NCBI RefSeq assembly: GCF_041146795.1
Contig: NC_135181.1
Location: 42,133,559 to 42,197,558 of the forward strand
Direction of reading: 5' to 3'
Origin: Maylandia zebra
Lineage: Eukaryota; Chordata; Actinopteri; Cichliformes; Cichlidae
DNA: 64,000 nucleotides
Below, piece after piece: positions 47,703 to 59,500 of this stretch (positions within the stretch are counted from its first letter, which is position 1; every line of letters starts with the position of its first letter). Under the pieces are notes generated by a model. The model was not told the DNA's origin and made no database searches. It worked only from the letters and a program-made list of their open reading frames with translations. Both the position numbers and the translations under genes were made by a program.

Positions 47703-48148
47703 AAAGCTAGCCAAACTTCAGTAACCCTACAAACGTCACTGCTGTTTAGTTTTCTGTCTTCATTTACGCTGGAAGTGATAACAGAGCTGTACGTTTTAAT
47801 TTGTTTCCAAAACCCCGCAGTCAGGACATACTATATTGTATTTAGATAGAAGCTAGCGAGCTAACTTCCTGCTAACTTCTAACTCTGTTAAATGTCATAA
47901 ATTCTGTTTTCATGGATGCCTGGATGTTAAACTCAATTGTTACACCTGGTAGAGCAGAACGCTGATCATTTTATTAAAGATGAAAGACTTTAGACAGTTT
48001 TTCAACTCTCAGTAATGCCATAGTGATCGTTTGATATATGGACCTGCAGCGGAGTTTAGGCCCAGATACGGCTAGTGACGTCAGACTGAACGACCGGACT
48101 GTGACTGCCTCCGGCTCACGAGGCAGCAGCGATGACAACGACAACCGT
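47703..48148. other. Unassigned sequence downstream of a gag fragment
   Basis: The right part (about 48010-48148) probably continues the gypsy element on the minus strand but with stop codons. The rest is unrecognised. Confidence 0.35.
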
Positions 48149-48424
48149 TTACGGGTCGGAGTCGTAGGTGCTGAGGCGGCGTTCAACACTCTGAGCCAGC
48201 GCGCGGGCACGAAGCTCCTCCTTCAGGGGGACCAGTGAGTCAAACGCCTCAAAAAGTTGGAGAAACTGCCGGAGCTGCGGCGCCTTCTGAAGGATGGCGT
48301 CTATGGCCGCCAACCCAGTGGACACCACTCTGGGGTCCGTGCACCCACAGATGCGCATCATGAGCCGGCTGGTCCGCTGCAGCTCCTCCCCAATCTCGTC
48401 CAGACTGTCCGCTGGGTCTGACAT
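48149..48424 (-). pseudogene. Start of a Ty3/gypsy gag, truncated
   Basis: A 91-codon frame starting MSDPADSLDEIG 14 bp after the end of an LTR. This is the position and opening style of gag in fish Ty3/gypsy elements, which often begin MDPADS. The frame stops after TYDSDP; no nucleocapsid, protease or polymerase follows. Family assignment rests on the position and a short N-terminal similarity. Confidence 0.55.
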
Positions 48425-48788
48425 GGTCAGATCGTACTGTCACGGCGGGTGCGCGGGTGTGAAGAATGAGGTAGACCCAGATGCAGAGATGGTGGAGACA
48501 AAACGTAGTTTCAAAAATAAAGCGAGCCACTGTGGCTGATTGCAGAAGAAAAACATGAAACTAGGGAAACTAAGGGGACTATGAACACTGTGTTAACAGA
48601 AGGATGTGACACTCAGTGAAAAAACTATGACAAAACTATAAACACTGAGTAAACTAGGAAACACAGTGAAACAATGAGGTAACCCTATGAAAACTGTGGT
48701 GAGGTTAACAGACGATCTGGGAAAAAAAACAAAAAAAACAAAAACAGACAATCTGACACTGAGTCAGCGGAAACACACAGACTAAATA

Positions 48789-49015
48789 CAGGGAGTGCAG
48801 AATTATTAGGCAAGTTGTATTTTTGAGGAATAATTTTATTATTGAACAACAACCATGTTCTCAATGAACCCAAAAAACTCATTAATATCAAAGCTTGAAT
48901 GTTTTTGGAAGTAGTTTTTAGTTTGTTTTTAGTTTTAGCTATTTTAGGGGGATATCTGTGTGTGCAGGTGACTATTACTGTGCATAATTATTAGGCAACT
49001 TAACAAAAAACAAAT
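48789..49015 (-). mobile_element. Tc1-like terminal fragment, inverted
   Basis: It starts CAGGGAGTGCAGAATTATTA next to TA and runs for about 227 bp as the inverted copy of the right end of the element at 50580-51736. It carries no transposase. Confidence 0.85.
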
Positions 49016-50032
49016 ATAATTATGTGCACCCCTGGTTATTTAGCTCATCATATTGCAGCCACAGAAATTATTTTGTCCATGAAACCATAAAGCTGCACTT
49101 TCTTTTTGCCTTATAGTCTGATTTGTCATAACTTTTCCGTTTTGTGGTAAGCTTTTCTTTGGCTGTCACTTCTTCACCCTGACCTGTCTTATTTGGCTCA
49201 GCAGAACTAAAATATCCTGCTGCTTTTACACACGCACTCACATAACGCTCAGCGATTCTCTGCACGATCAACCTCTCACATGTTTAAGCTGTGGGAGATT
49301 TCACTTGTCATGTTTGCATAGTAAGCTAACGATTGATAAGACGATGTCAGAGGAATTGGTGCACAAATTATCATCACTCAGATCAGTGCTGTCGCTCTCT
49401 ATACACAGTTCGCGCGATTGCAAAGTGAAAGCAAAAAACAAGCGCAAATTCAAACGCGATTTCAATATGTCACATATTGTCAGTGGCTCACCGATGCCAA
49501 TGACATAATTACCCAGCTACATTTCCAAAAGAATGCAAAAGCATTGACATATATTTTTCCTTCCTACGATAGCCCGACAAGCAGGGTAGAGATAGATTTT
49601 GGTAGCCCGACTGGAAAAATTGCTAGCCCCGGGACGTCGGGCTAGCGATTTTGCGAGCCCTGTATCTGATTGAGGAATCACTCATCTTTGGAAAAGAGAG
49701 TTTATTACAGAGAAATGGTTTGTAGCATGCGTGCTTGTTGTTTTTGTCTGCTTCCACGTGTCTTTGCACTAGGATGATGTCGGAGTAAATGTGCAGTCAT
49801 ATTCGTTGTGTTCCCAGTAGTGCTGTCAGCGTTAATCTGAAATGACGTTAACGCCACAACACGGCAAATCTCCGTTGACGAGCTACCGCGCTCAACACAG
49901 ACAGCATCGTCAGAAGGAAAGTTGATAAAATAAATTAAAAATTTTGTATTGTTCGATACATACTGTATGCGTACCGAACCGAAAGCACTGTATCGAACGG
50001 TTCAATATCGATACGAGTATCATTGCACCCCT
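49016..50032. other. Mixed DNA-transposon debris
   Basis: Recognisable pieces are GACGTCGGGCTAGCGATTTT with a CGAGCCCTG end (about 49630-49665), GACGTTAACGCCACAACACG (about 49843-49863; shared in diverged form with 52727-52790) and a hAT-type end at about 49980-50032 (CGATACGAGTATCATTGCAC). I see no gene. Confidence 0.5.
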
Positions 50033-50115
50033 AGTAACTAGATAAACTGAAATGAAACTAGACTGAAAAGAATAACAAAAACACCAAGAAACTCAGAATA
50101 CTGGGTCACATGACA

Positions 50116-50575
50116 TTCTCTTTGAACGCCCTTCCAGATCAATGCATTTTTCAGTCAGTTGTTCCACTTTGCTAGAAAGTTGTTTAACTTTTTCTTCTAA
50201 TTTCACCACAGAGTTGGAAGTGCTTGTAGCCGATTCTGATAAATCCTTCAGCTGGACATTGTCGTTTTCCATCACAGTTCTCAAAGCTGAAATGGCCTCA
50301 TCATTTTCAGCCCTCAGCGTTGCAATTTCCCCGCGCAGAGTATCACAAATGTCCACTTTCATTTGAGTTATCTTGGCGTCCAAAGCAACAATTGCAGACA
50401 GCACTTGTTTATTGCCTTGTGTGTACTCCTCGTGTGCAGAACTAGCGGGCGCGTAAGCTTTAGCGCCGTCATTTTCAGCCGAGGCCTCGCCAAGGTCGGT
50501 CGTTTCAGTCGCCACTTGCTTCGGGTTTGTCCTTTTTGGTGGCATTTCGAAAAAGAATGCACTCTTCACAACCAC
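50116..50575 (-). mobile_element. LINE ORF1-like coiled-coil fragment
   Basis: A minus-strand frame starting upstream of MPPKRTNPKQ, followed by a long heptad region (VVKLEEKVKQLSSKVEQLTE) and CIDLEGRSKR, after which the sequence leaves the family. This resembles the N-terminal coiled coil of L1/Tx1 ORF1 proteins, which normally continues into an RNA-recognition motif. It is cut by a gypsy LTR on one side and a Tc1-like element (TA at 50578) on the other. Confidence 0.7.
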
Positions 50576-50579
50576 TGTA

Positions 50580-51736
50580 CAGGGAGTGCAGAATTATTAG
50601 GCAAATGAGTATTTTGTCCACATCATCCTCTTCATGCATGTTGTCTTACTCCAAGCTGTATAGGCTCGAAAGCCTACTACCAATTAAGCATATTAGGTGA
50701 TGTGCAACTCTGTAATGAGAAGGGGTGTGGTCTAATGACATCAACACCCTATATCAGGTGTGCATAATTATTAGGCAACGTCCTTTCCTTTGGCAAAATG
50801 GGTCAAAAGAAGGACTTGACAGGCTCAGAAAAGTCAAAAATAGTGAGATATCTTGCAGAGGGATGCAGCAGTCTCAAAATTGCAAAGCTTCTGAAGCGTG
50901 ATCATCGAACAATCAAGCGTTTCATTCAAAATAGTCAACAGGGTCGCATGAAGCGTGTGGAAAAACCAAGGCGCAAAATAACTGCCCATGAACTGAGAAA
51001 AGTCAAGCGTGCAGCTGCCAAGATGCCACTTGCCACCAGTTTGGCCATATTTCAGAGCTGCAACATCACTGGAGTGCCCAAAAGCACAAGGTGTGCAATA
51101 CTCAGGACAATGCTCCATCACACGCGTCCAAGTACTCCACAGCGTGGCTGCAAGACAGGGTATAAAAGAAGAAGAACTAATGACATGGCCTCCTTGTTCA
51201 CCTGATCTGAACCCCATTGAGAACATGTGGTCCATCATCAAATGTGAGATTTACAAGGAGGGAAAACAGTACACCTCTCTGAACAGTGTCTGGGAGGCTG
51301 TGATTGCTGCTGCACGCAATGTTGATGGTGAACAGATCAAAACACTGACAGAATCCATGGATGGCAGGCTTTTGAGTGTCCTTGCAAAGAAAGGTGGCTA
51401 TATTGGTCACTGATTTGTTTTTGTTTTGGAATGTCAGAAATGTGTATTTGTGAATGTGGAGATGTTATATTGGTGTCACTGGTAAAAATAAATAATTTAT
51501 ATGGGTATATATTTGTTTTTTGTTAAGTTGCCTAATAATTCTGCACAGTAATAGTCACCTGCACACACAGATATCCCCCTAAAATAGCTAAAACTAAAAA
51601 CAAACTAAAAACTACTTCCAAAAACATTCAGCTTTGATATTAATGAGTTTTTTGGGTTCATTGAGAACATGGTTGTTGTTCAATAATAAAATTATTCCTC
51701 AAAAATACAACTTGCCTAATAATTCTGCACTCCCTA
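50580..51736 (+). mobile_element. Tc1/mariner-like element, internally deleted
   Basis: It is flanked by TA, with inverted ends CAGGGAGTGCAGAATTATTA. The transposase remnant begins MGQKKDLTGSEKSKIVRYLA at 50798 with a helix-turn-helix region (GCSSLKIAKLLKRDHRTIKR). It jumps near 51105 to the very end of the catalytic domain ([14 protein letters not shown], then the C-terminus GGYIGH). The first catalytic aspartate is lost and frames do not join, so the copy is non-autonomous. Confidence 0.88.
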
Positions 51737-53373
51737 TATTGCTTTTTAAGAAAAAGATGTGTTACTTTGATGATTATCACAATTTCAACAAGTCAGGTGG
51801 AAGAGCCACTGACACACGCGTCTTCACCCTCTCATAGCCTACCCGGAAGTTCAGAGAGGCATTTTTTGAAAAATTTATTGATAGCAATGTTGAATATTAT
51901 TTCACAGGAAAAAAAAACCCCCAGCTACATGTAAAATAATCACACCATGACGCCTCTGCATTTCTAAATGGAGGGGCAGTAACTGCGTGTGTATATGCAA
52001 GTGTGTAAAACCTGAAGACAGTCAGATTAACAGTATTTCGTCTCTATCTGCCATTCTGCAATTCATCTCATATAAACAATAACATGGCGCACAACGTGAC
52101 GTGAAAAAAGGCACATACCTTTGACGTTGCATTACGAACTTCCTCTTCCACACGTAAACGCAAGAAAGGAGTTTTTAAAAAAATCTTCATTTGGAGGTGA
52201 TTCGAAACGCAGTTTACGTGTGAACGAAATGCCCAACGCATAGAAACAGCTGCGTTTTCAAAAATACCCGTGTAGGTGTGGACATGGCGTAAGAGAGTTA
52301 GTAATGTATTTTATTTCTACCTTTAATTTATTGCAGATTACTGTTACTTGTTTAATTGTTTACTAAAGGTTTGAGGTGTGAAATAAACCGCAATGGAGTT
52401 TGAAAACAAAATATGGGCGTGTGTGGTTGGAGGATGTGTTTGTGCAAGGGGGGGGGGGGGGGGGGGGGGGAAACATTTTTCTTGTAAAACAAGGGGGGGC
52501 CTAGCAAAAAAAGTTTAGGAACCACTGACTTAAACAATACCATGTGGTTTCCCTATTAGCCTAATTTTAAAATAGTTTTCAGTATAACTAATTGTTATGA
52601 CAGAGTTTAAAAGAACACTAAGAAAGCTTGCTAAGCCACAGTTACAGTAGTAGAAAAATGAAATCTAATACTGTACATATACATATACACACACACACAC
52701 ACACATGTGCTGTCTTCGTTAATATGACGTTAACGCCGTAACCGCATTAAAGCGGCAAATCTCCATTAGCGAGTTAACGCGGATCACCCCATGCATGGGG
52801 CTGCACGGCGCCAACACGACAGAGCCCACTGAATGACCAAGGTGCTGTGAGGTTGGCAGACATTTCTGAAAAGGCTGCGTCCAGACGAACAGAATCAACT
52901 CGTTTACAAACTTGTTTTTAAGTCCCTTTTCCCATTGATATATACTCGGGTCGACTGGTTTTCATTACAGTCCAGTATCTCATAATGTATGTAGCATGCG
53001 AAACGAACACTACCACAAAAGTGGACGTGGAGGAGACAACATACCTGCAGCTCGGTCTGTGGCTTTTCTTCAGACTCAGGAACACTTGGTACAACACGGC
53101 TACCAAGTACTATGATCTAATGGAAAATCCTGAAAACCATGGAGAGTTGATCCAAGTGGGCACTAATAGAAAAGGATTTTATTTACAGAACAAAGAGGCT
53201 TTTTATATTTCTGTCACCTCCCGGTGGTCAGACTGAGAACTGCACCCTGTGTTTTTCATGTTTATTGATCGACTAACAACATTTAAAATCATACAAAGTG
53301 ACACATGCGGTCAGCTTGGACACTTACTGTCCTCTTTCACAATATAACACCGGCCATGCTACACACTGAAGCT
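51737..53373. other. Intergenic region with transposon scraps and a G run
   Basis: Recognisable parts are a right half of the GTCCACACTA-type element (about 52140-52295), a run of 23 G (52448-52470), a CA repeat (about 52687-52704) and a hAT-type scrap with GTTAACGCC and GAGTTAACGCGG (about 52727-52790). An 83-codon open frame at 52985-53236 has no family I recognise. Confidence 0.45.
52448..52470 (+). repeat. Run of 23 G
   Basis: A homopolymer of 23 guanines, able to form G-quadruplexes. It may also be a sequencing or assembly weak spot, so its length should be treated with care. Confidence 0.9.
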
Positions 53374-53379
53374 TTTATT
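53374..53379 (-). terminator. vps16: Candidate vps16 poly(A) signal
   Basis: AATAAA on the minus strand about 175 bp after the vps16 stop codon. It is the nearest good hexamer; no other support. Confidence 0.5.
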
Positions 53380-53553
53380 GTGAAGGGACAGCAGCAGGAA
53401 GTGCTTCTGTCCAGGTGTGGCGCTCGAGTGTGAATAGAGTCAAAGCTTTTAATTGAAGGGAAGAAGAAAGCATCAGTTGATCAGTAATCAATCACAGTCT
53501 CTGATCAGTAACAGCAGCTGGCTCCCACCAACGTCATGCTCAAGAGTGGAAGC

Positions 53554-56500
53554 TCACTTTTTGGCAATGGCGGCCCGAGCTCGGTTCAGCCGCTCGATCA
53601 CCAGGCTGTTGGAGGCGGAGCATCTGGAGAGGACTGCCCCAATCTCAGCTTCATTCCTGCGCTCAATGGCAGCATCCGCAGCCCCCTCCAGGTCACTGTT
53701 GGGAATAGAGGAGGAGTTACATGAGTGCTCCCACCTGTGCTGTGTGATGATGTCACAGAGGTGTCTTACCCGACGGCCAGGTGGGCCTTCACCTTCTGCT
53801 CAGGCGTCACCTTGGAAACGTACTTCTTGGCCTCGTACTTGTTGTTACACTTGATGCAAACTTCAACAAACGCCTGAAGAAGAGATCCCGCTAAGACTCA
53901 TGGGAAATGTACAGGGTGGGCCATTTATATGGATACACCGTAATAACATGGGAATGGTTGGTGATATTAAAGTCGTGTTTGTGGCACATTAGTATATGTG
54001 AGGGGCAAACTCCTCAAGATTGGTGGTGACCATGGTGGCCATTTAGAAGTTGTCCATCTTGGATACAACTTGTTTTTTTTAATAGGAAGAGGGCCATGTG
54101 ACACATCAAACTTATTGGTAATTAGGGCTGCCACAAATGATTATTTTGATAGTCGACTAGTCACCGATTATTTTTGCGATTAGTCGACTAATCAGATCAT
54201 CATCCATTGGACGTACAACGTACAGCTTATTGCACCAGCATGCATCTGCTCTTATATAACTATCACTAGCTTACAGCTTTAAGTGTTTAAGGTCTGTGCT
54301 AACTAAAAATAAAGACAAGATGATAGTTTATTAAAGTTTAATGAAATTTGGAGATTGTTTCAGTGAAGTTTAATAAACTTGCCATCTAAAATACAACAGG
54401 ACACCGGAGTAAATTCTCGAGCATCTCACACTTCTGATAATCAGCTGTCTGCTTGACGTTTATTCAGTTGTGTAAAAACTATAACTTTAATCTCAGCCAA
54501 ACCGATTTACTCAGGAACAAATACAATACTGAAAAAAACAAACAATAACATTTTTAAGTTATCTAAGTAACTTATATATCATGTTTAACCTGAGTAGCGA
54601 AAGACGGCGGTGGGTTTGAAAACGATTTGCCGGGAGTCCGGTGTTCTCACAGGTTTACACAGCTACATTCTCGCCTGAAAATATGTAAAACTTTTATTTT
54701 GTGACCCAGAAAGAATAATAAGAGTAATACTAGAAAAATTTGCATTTCCTGCGAAAATGCTGTGTGGATGCCTTAACGCTGAAGATGTCTGCTGAAAAAA
54801 GCTGAAAAAGTATAAAGTTGAAGAAAAAAAAACGTTGCCCTGAGCAGGATTTGAACCTGGCCCTTGTGGTCTAAGGGCAGCTATTTAGCTCACTGAGCCA
54901 AACTCATTCTTGCAAAGAATAGTTGGAGAGACTGACAATTCTGCTGAAATGAGCAGACGCTGCTGCGAATTGTGCTGATAAGAGGTGAAAAGGCTGAAAA
55001 TTTTGCAGAAAAGAGATGAATCAGCAGAATTTCTGCTCAAAATAATTTTTTTCTGAAGACAGCTTAGATTTGTGATAATAAGAGGTGAAAAGGCTGAAAA
55101 TTTTGCAGAAAAGGTGAATGAGCAGAATTTGGGCAGAAAAGAGGTGAAAATTCTGCTGAAAAGAGTTCAATCAGCAGAATTTCTGCTGAAAAGAGGTGAA
55201 TGATCAGAATTCTGCTGAAAAGAGCAGAAGCTGCTGAGAATTATGCTGATAAGAGGTGAAATGATTGAAGATTTGGCAGAAAAGAGGTAAATCAGCAGAA
55301 TTTCATCTCATACTCATCTCACTGAGCCAAACTGGTTCTCATATAACTGAAAACAGGTGAAAAAGCTTAAAATTCTTATTAAAAACAGCAGAAGAGGCTG
55401 AGAAAACACTGAACTTTCTGGTGAAAAGAGGCACAACAACCTGGTTCTGCTCAATTTCAGTCCACCAATCAGAGGTACTGCTTCTGTGTGCTTCAGCAGG
55501 CTGTGTACTTGTATGTATTTCTGCCATGGACTGTTAACAAGAATCTAAGGTCCATATTAGAAAAGCTGCTAAAATCATAAAACTTTGCTTAATTGTAATA
55601 AATTATCAATATGAGTTACTGGTCTGTGATACTGTATTAATTTGTAGTGGAAGAAAACATGTGGACAAGGTGGAATTGAACCCACGACCTTTGATCTTCA
55701 GATCCGTTTTATTACCAACTGCGCCACTGGGAAAGAGAGTGGGCGCCTGGAAAACAGGGTGATGAGCAGCCAGAATTAGATCGCGCTCAGAGGCGAAAAA
55801 CGCAGTTTTTTGGAGTTACAAAACGTCGTGTAACTCAAAAACTAGGTGGGATAGAAGCAAAATTCTTGCACTGGGTGAATCAGCGGACTTTGGTGAACTT
55901 TGACTGCGATTTTCATAGCTCTTTGTAACTCCGTCGGGAAGATATGACGAGAGAAGAAACGGCTTCATTTTCGGAGTTGGAAAACTGAGAGGAGGACAGA
56001 TTTCCTACCCTCAAACAAGTCTAACTCATCTCAGAACGGTAATAGGTGAGAAAATAATTCTTGAATTGTGAGCGTCAGGAGTGTCTGAAGATATACGGGG
56101 ACAAGCCTCATGTCTTAATTTCGCTTCATTAAGGAGATATGACGATTTGAAAATGCCTTCAGTTTCAGTATTTGAGCTCTGAGTTTCACAACCTCCCCAT
56201 AGACTTTGAATGGGGAGTTTTTAGATCTTGTGTCACTTCGAGGCAAATTGTGAAAAAACCGTAACTCGCACGATAATTATAGTGACACTGTCTTAAAGCC
56301 AGCAAAAATACCTACGTTTTGATGTATAATTTGTGGAAGTTGAGTGGAAATTGAGCGAGTAGCAAGAAGTTGTTTGGACATGAAGAGAAACTTCAGAAAG
56401 CACCAGCTCTCACTCTGAGTTAATTGCATAGCAACCATAACAACGCATACAGTGGGGCAAAAAAGTATTTAGTCAGCCACCGATTGTGCAAGTTCCCCCA

Positions 56501-59500
56501 CTTAAAATGATGACAGAGGTCAGTAATTTGCACCAGAGGTGCACTTCAACTGTGAGACAGAATGTGAAAAAAAAAAATCCATGAATTCACATGGTCGGAT
56601 TTGTAAAGAATTTATTCGTAAATTAGGGTGGAAAATAAGTATTTGGTCACCTCAAACAAGGAAAATCTCTGGCTCTCACAGACCTGTAACGTCTTCTGTA
56701 AGAAGCTTTTCTGTCCCCCACTCGTTACCTGTATGAATGGCACCTGTTTGAACTCATCATCTGTATAAAAGACACCTGTCCACAGCCTCAAACAGTCAGA
56801 CTCCAAACTCCGCCATGGCCAAGACCAAAGAGCTTTCAAAGGACACCAGGAAAAGTATTGTAGACCTGCACCAGACTGGGAAGAGTGAATCTACAATAGG
56901 CAAGCAGCTTGGTGTGAAAAAATCAACTGTGGGAGCAATCATCAGAAAATGGAAGACATACAAGACCACTGATAATCTCCCTCGATCTGGGGCTCCACGC
57001 AAGATCTCATCCCGTGGGGTCAAAATGATCATGAGAACGGTGAGCAAAGATCCCAGAACCACACGGGGGGACCTGGTGAATGACCTGCAGAGAGCTGGGA
57101 CCAAAGTAACAAAGGTCACCATCAGTAACACACTACAACGGCAGGGAATCAAATCCCGCAGTGCCAGACGTGTTCCGCTGCTGAAGCCAGTGCATGTCCA
57201 GGCCCGTCTGAAGTTTGCCAGAGAGCACATGGATGATACAGCAGAGGATTGGGAGAATGTCATGTGGTCAGATGAAACCAAAGTAGAACTTTTTGGTATA
57301 AACTCAACTCGTCGTGTTTGGAGGAAGAAGAATACAGAGTTGCATCCCAAGAACACCATACCTACTGTGAAGCATGGGGGTGGAAACATCATGCTATGGG
57401 GCTGTTTTTCTGCCAAGGGGACAGGACGACTGATCCGTGTTAAGGACAGAATGAATGGGGCCATGTATCGTGAGATTTTGAGCCAAAACCTCCTTCCATC
57501 AGTGAGAACTTTGAAGATGAAACGAGGCTGGGTCTTCCAACATGACAATGATCCAAAACACACCGCCCGGGCAACAAAGGAGTGGCTCCGTAAGAAGCAT
57601 TTGAAAGTCCTGGAGTGGCCTAGCCAGTCTCCAGACCTCAACCCCATAGAAAATCTGTGGCGGGAGTTGAAAGTCCGTGTTGCTCGGCGACAGCCCCAAA
57701 ACATCACTGCTCTCGAGAAGATCTGCATGGAGGAATGGGCCAAAATACCAGCTACTGTGTGTGCAAACCTGGTAAAGACCTATAGTAAACGTTTGACCTC
57801 TGTTATTGCCAACAAAGGTTATGTTACACAGTATTGAGTTGTATTTTTGTTATTGACCGAACACTTATTTTCCACCCTGATTTACGAATAAATTCTTTAC
57901 AAATCCTACCATGTGGATTCATGGATTTTTTTTTCACATTCTGTCTCTCACAGTTGAAGTGTACCTCTGGTGCAAATTACTGACCTCTGTCATCATTTTA
58001 GGTGGGGGAACTTGCACAGTCGGTGGCTGACTAAATACTTTTTTTGCCCCACTGTATATTTTCTGAAAAATCACAAAGCTGCAACTGAAAACTTAAAGAG
58101 GCATTAAATGAAAAAGGTAACAGATATGAAAAAGCTGAATCACACACAAAAAGCCCAATCATTTGAGAACGTTTTAAAGTTTGAATGGAGTTTCTAGGTG
58201 AAAGTATGAGGAAGTAGTTAAGTTTGAAAAACAAGCAAGTTTTAGCAGAATTGTGGAAGTTTTCCATTCATTTCAATGGGACAAAAAAAAGGAAAAAATG
58301 GGAATATTTTAAAAAGTATAATAGCAATAAACACCAAAAGATATAGCTGGAATTAGCAGAAATAGCAGAACAGTTTAGCGTTTGAACGGAGAAAATCGGC
58401 TGAAAACTGAGGGAGTAGTTAAGTGCCGAAAAACGTGGAGCAACTATAAGAATAAAGTTCTCTGAGGGCATCCACACAACTAGCTGCCGCCATTGTTGGA
58501 AACTAAGCTATAAATAAATTCTGGGACAGAGCTTCTTCTTCTTCTTCTTCTTCTTCTTCTTCTTCTTCTTCTTCGGGGTTTAACGGCAGCTGGCATCCTT
58601 GTACATGAAGTGCTGCCATCTTCTGTTTCAGTCCGTTATTACACTCTTAAATCCTACTACTTATTCCTGCATCTTTTGGGATCTTACAAAGCTTCATACA
58701 CATATTGATGTGTCACATGACCCTCTTCCTATTGAAAAAACAAGTTGTATCCAAGATGGCCGACTTCTAAACGGTCACCATGGTCACCACCCATCTTGAG
58801 GAGTTTGCCCCCTCACATATACTAATGTACCACAAACATGACTTTCATATCACCAACCATTCCCATGTTATTACGGTGTATCCATATAAATGGCCCACCC
58901 TGTAGTTAATGCAACATAACAGAGGGGGTGGGGCTTCTCCTTACCAGGTAGCCAATGGGAGACTTCTTACTCTTTGAGAACTTCTCTAACTCATCCCACT
59001 CCTCCTTCTCCGCCAGAGACTTCAACTTCAACCACCAATACCTGCACAGGTGAGAGAGGCAAACAGGTGAGAGAGGCAAACAGGCGAGAGGGACAGACAG
59101 GAAAGACTGTAGTAAAAGACAGAGCCAATAACAGCGCAGCCTCAGTGACACACCTTTTGTCAGGTACTCTGAAGTCTTTGTAAAGCTGCTCTGCCTGTTT
59201 GTGGAGTCCTAATGACAACAGCGTCTCCATGGTCACCTGCAAACAGCAAGTGACATCACAGCACACACACACACAGCAGATGTAACTATGGTCACAATCA
59301 GCAGAAACAAGTTTTCATCAGTTGCTTAAATCAAACCGCGGATTTGGCCAATCTGATTGGCTGTCCCAGAACTTAGAAGTTACATGGAGGAAGTCTGGGT
59401 CTGTAATGATCTGAGGAGGAGCACTTTAAAGCGGAGCGACCACACTGGCCTCTTTAAAGTAACCTGGAGTACTGCCAGGTGATGGAGACTGAGAACACAG

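Larger units (their letters stand above)
48438..50115 (-). mobile_element. Gypsy-type LTR split by other insertions
   Basis: The LTR ends are TGTCA (at 50115, minus strand) and TGACA (at 48438), as in the solo LTR at 28318-28708. The LTR is interrupted between about 48788 and 50032 by Tc1 and hAT pieces; its own sequence is about 433 bp. The gag start follows at 48424. No second LTR was found, so the provirus is truncated. Confidence 0.6.
53912..58902. mobile_element. 5-kb TA-flanked inverted-repeat element in vps16 intron
   Basis: The ends CAGGGTGGGCCATTTATATG and their complement at 58883-58902 face each other across 4991 bp, each next to TA. The inverted similarity extends about 190 bp inward on both sides (both contain CACCATGGTGACC-like and AGATGG/CCATCT blocks). 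TA flanks suggest a Tc1/mariner-type element. It is a nest: a hAT end at about 54124, a second inverted pair (GCTGTGTGGATGCC at about 54759 and GGCATCCACACAACTAGC at about 58468), two tRNA-like modules, a diverged tandem array and an intact Tc1-like element. No transposase for the outer ends was found. Confidence 0.75.

Noticed and set aside
47974-48238. Open frames on both strands at about 48 kb
   Set aside because: They overlap decayed gag and flank sequence of a gypsy element; no independent gene signature.
52985-53236. An 83-codon open frame near vps16
   Set aside because: No recognised family, splice partner or conservation evidence; such frames are expected by chance.
54836-55745. Two functional tRNA genes
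   Set aside because: The Pol III boxes are good, but acceptor stems do not pair and one anticodon loop is too short.
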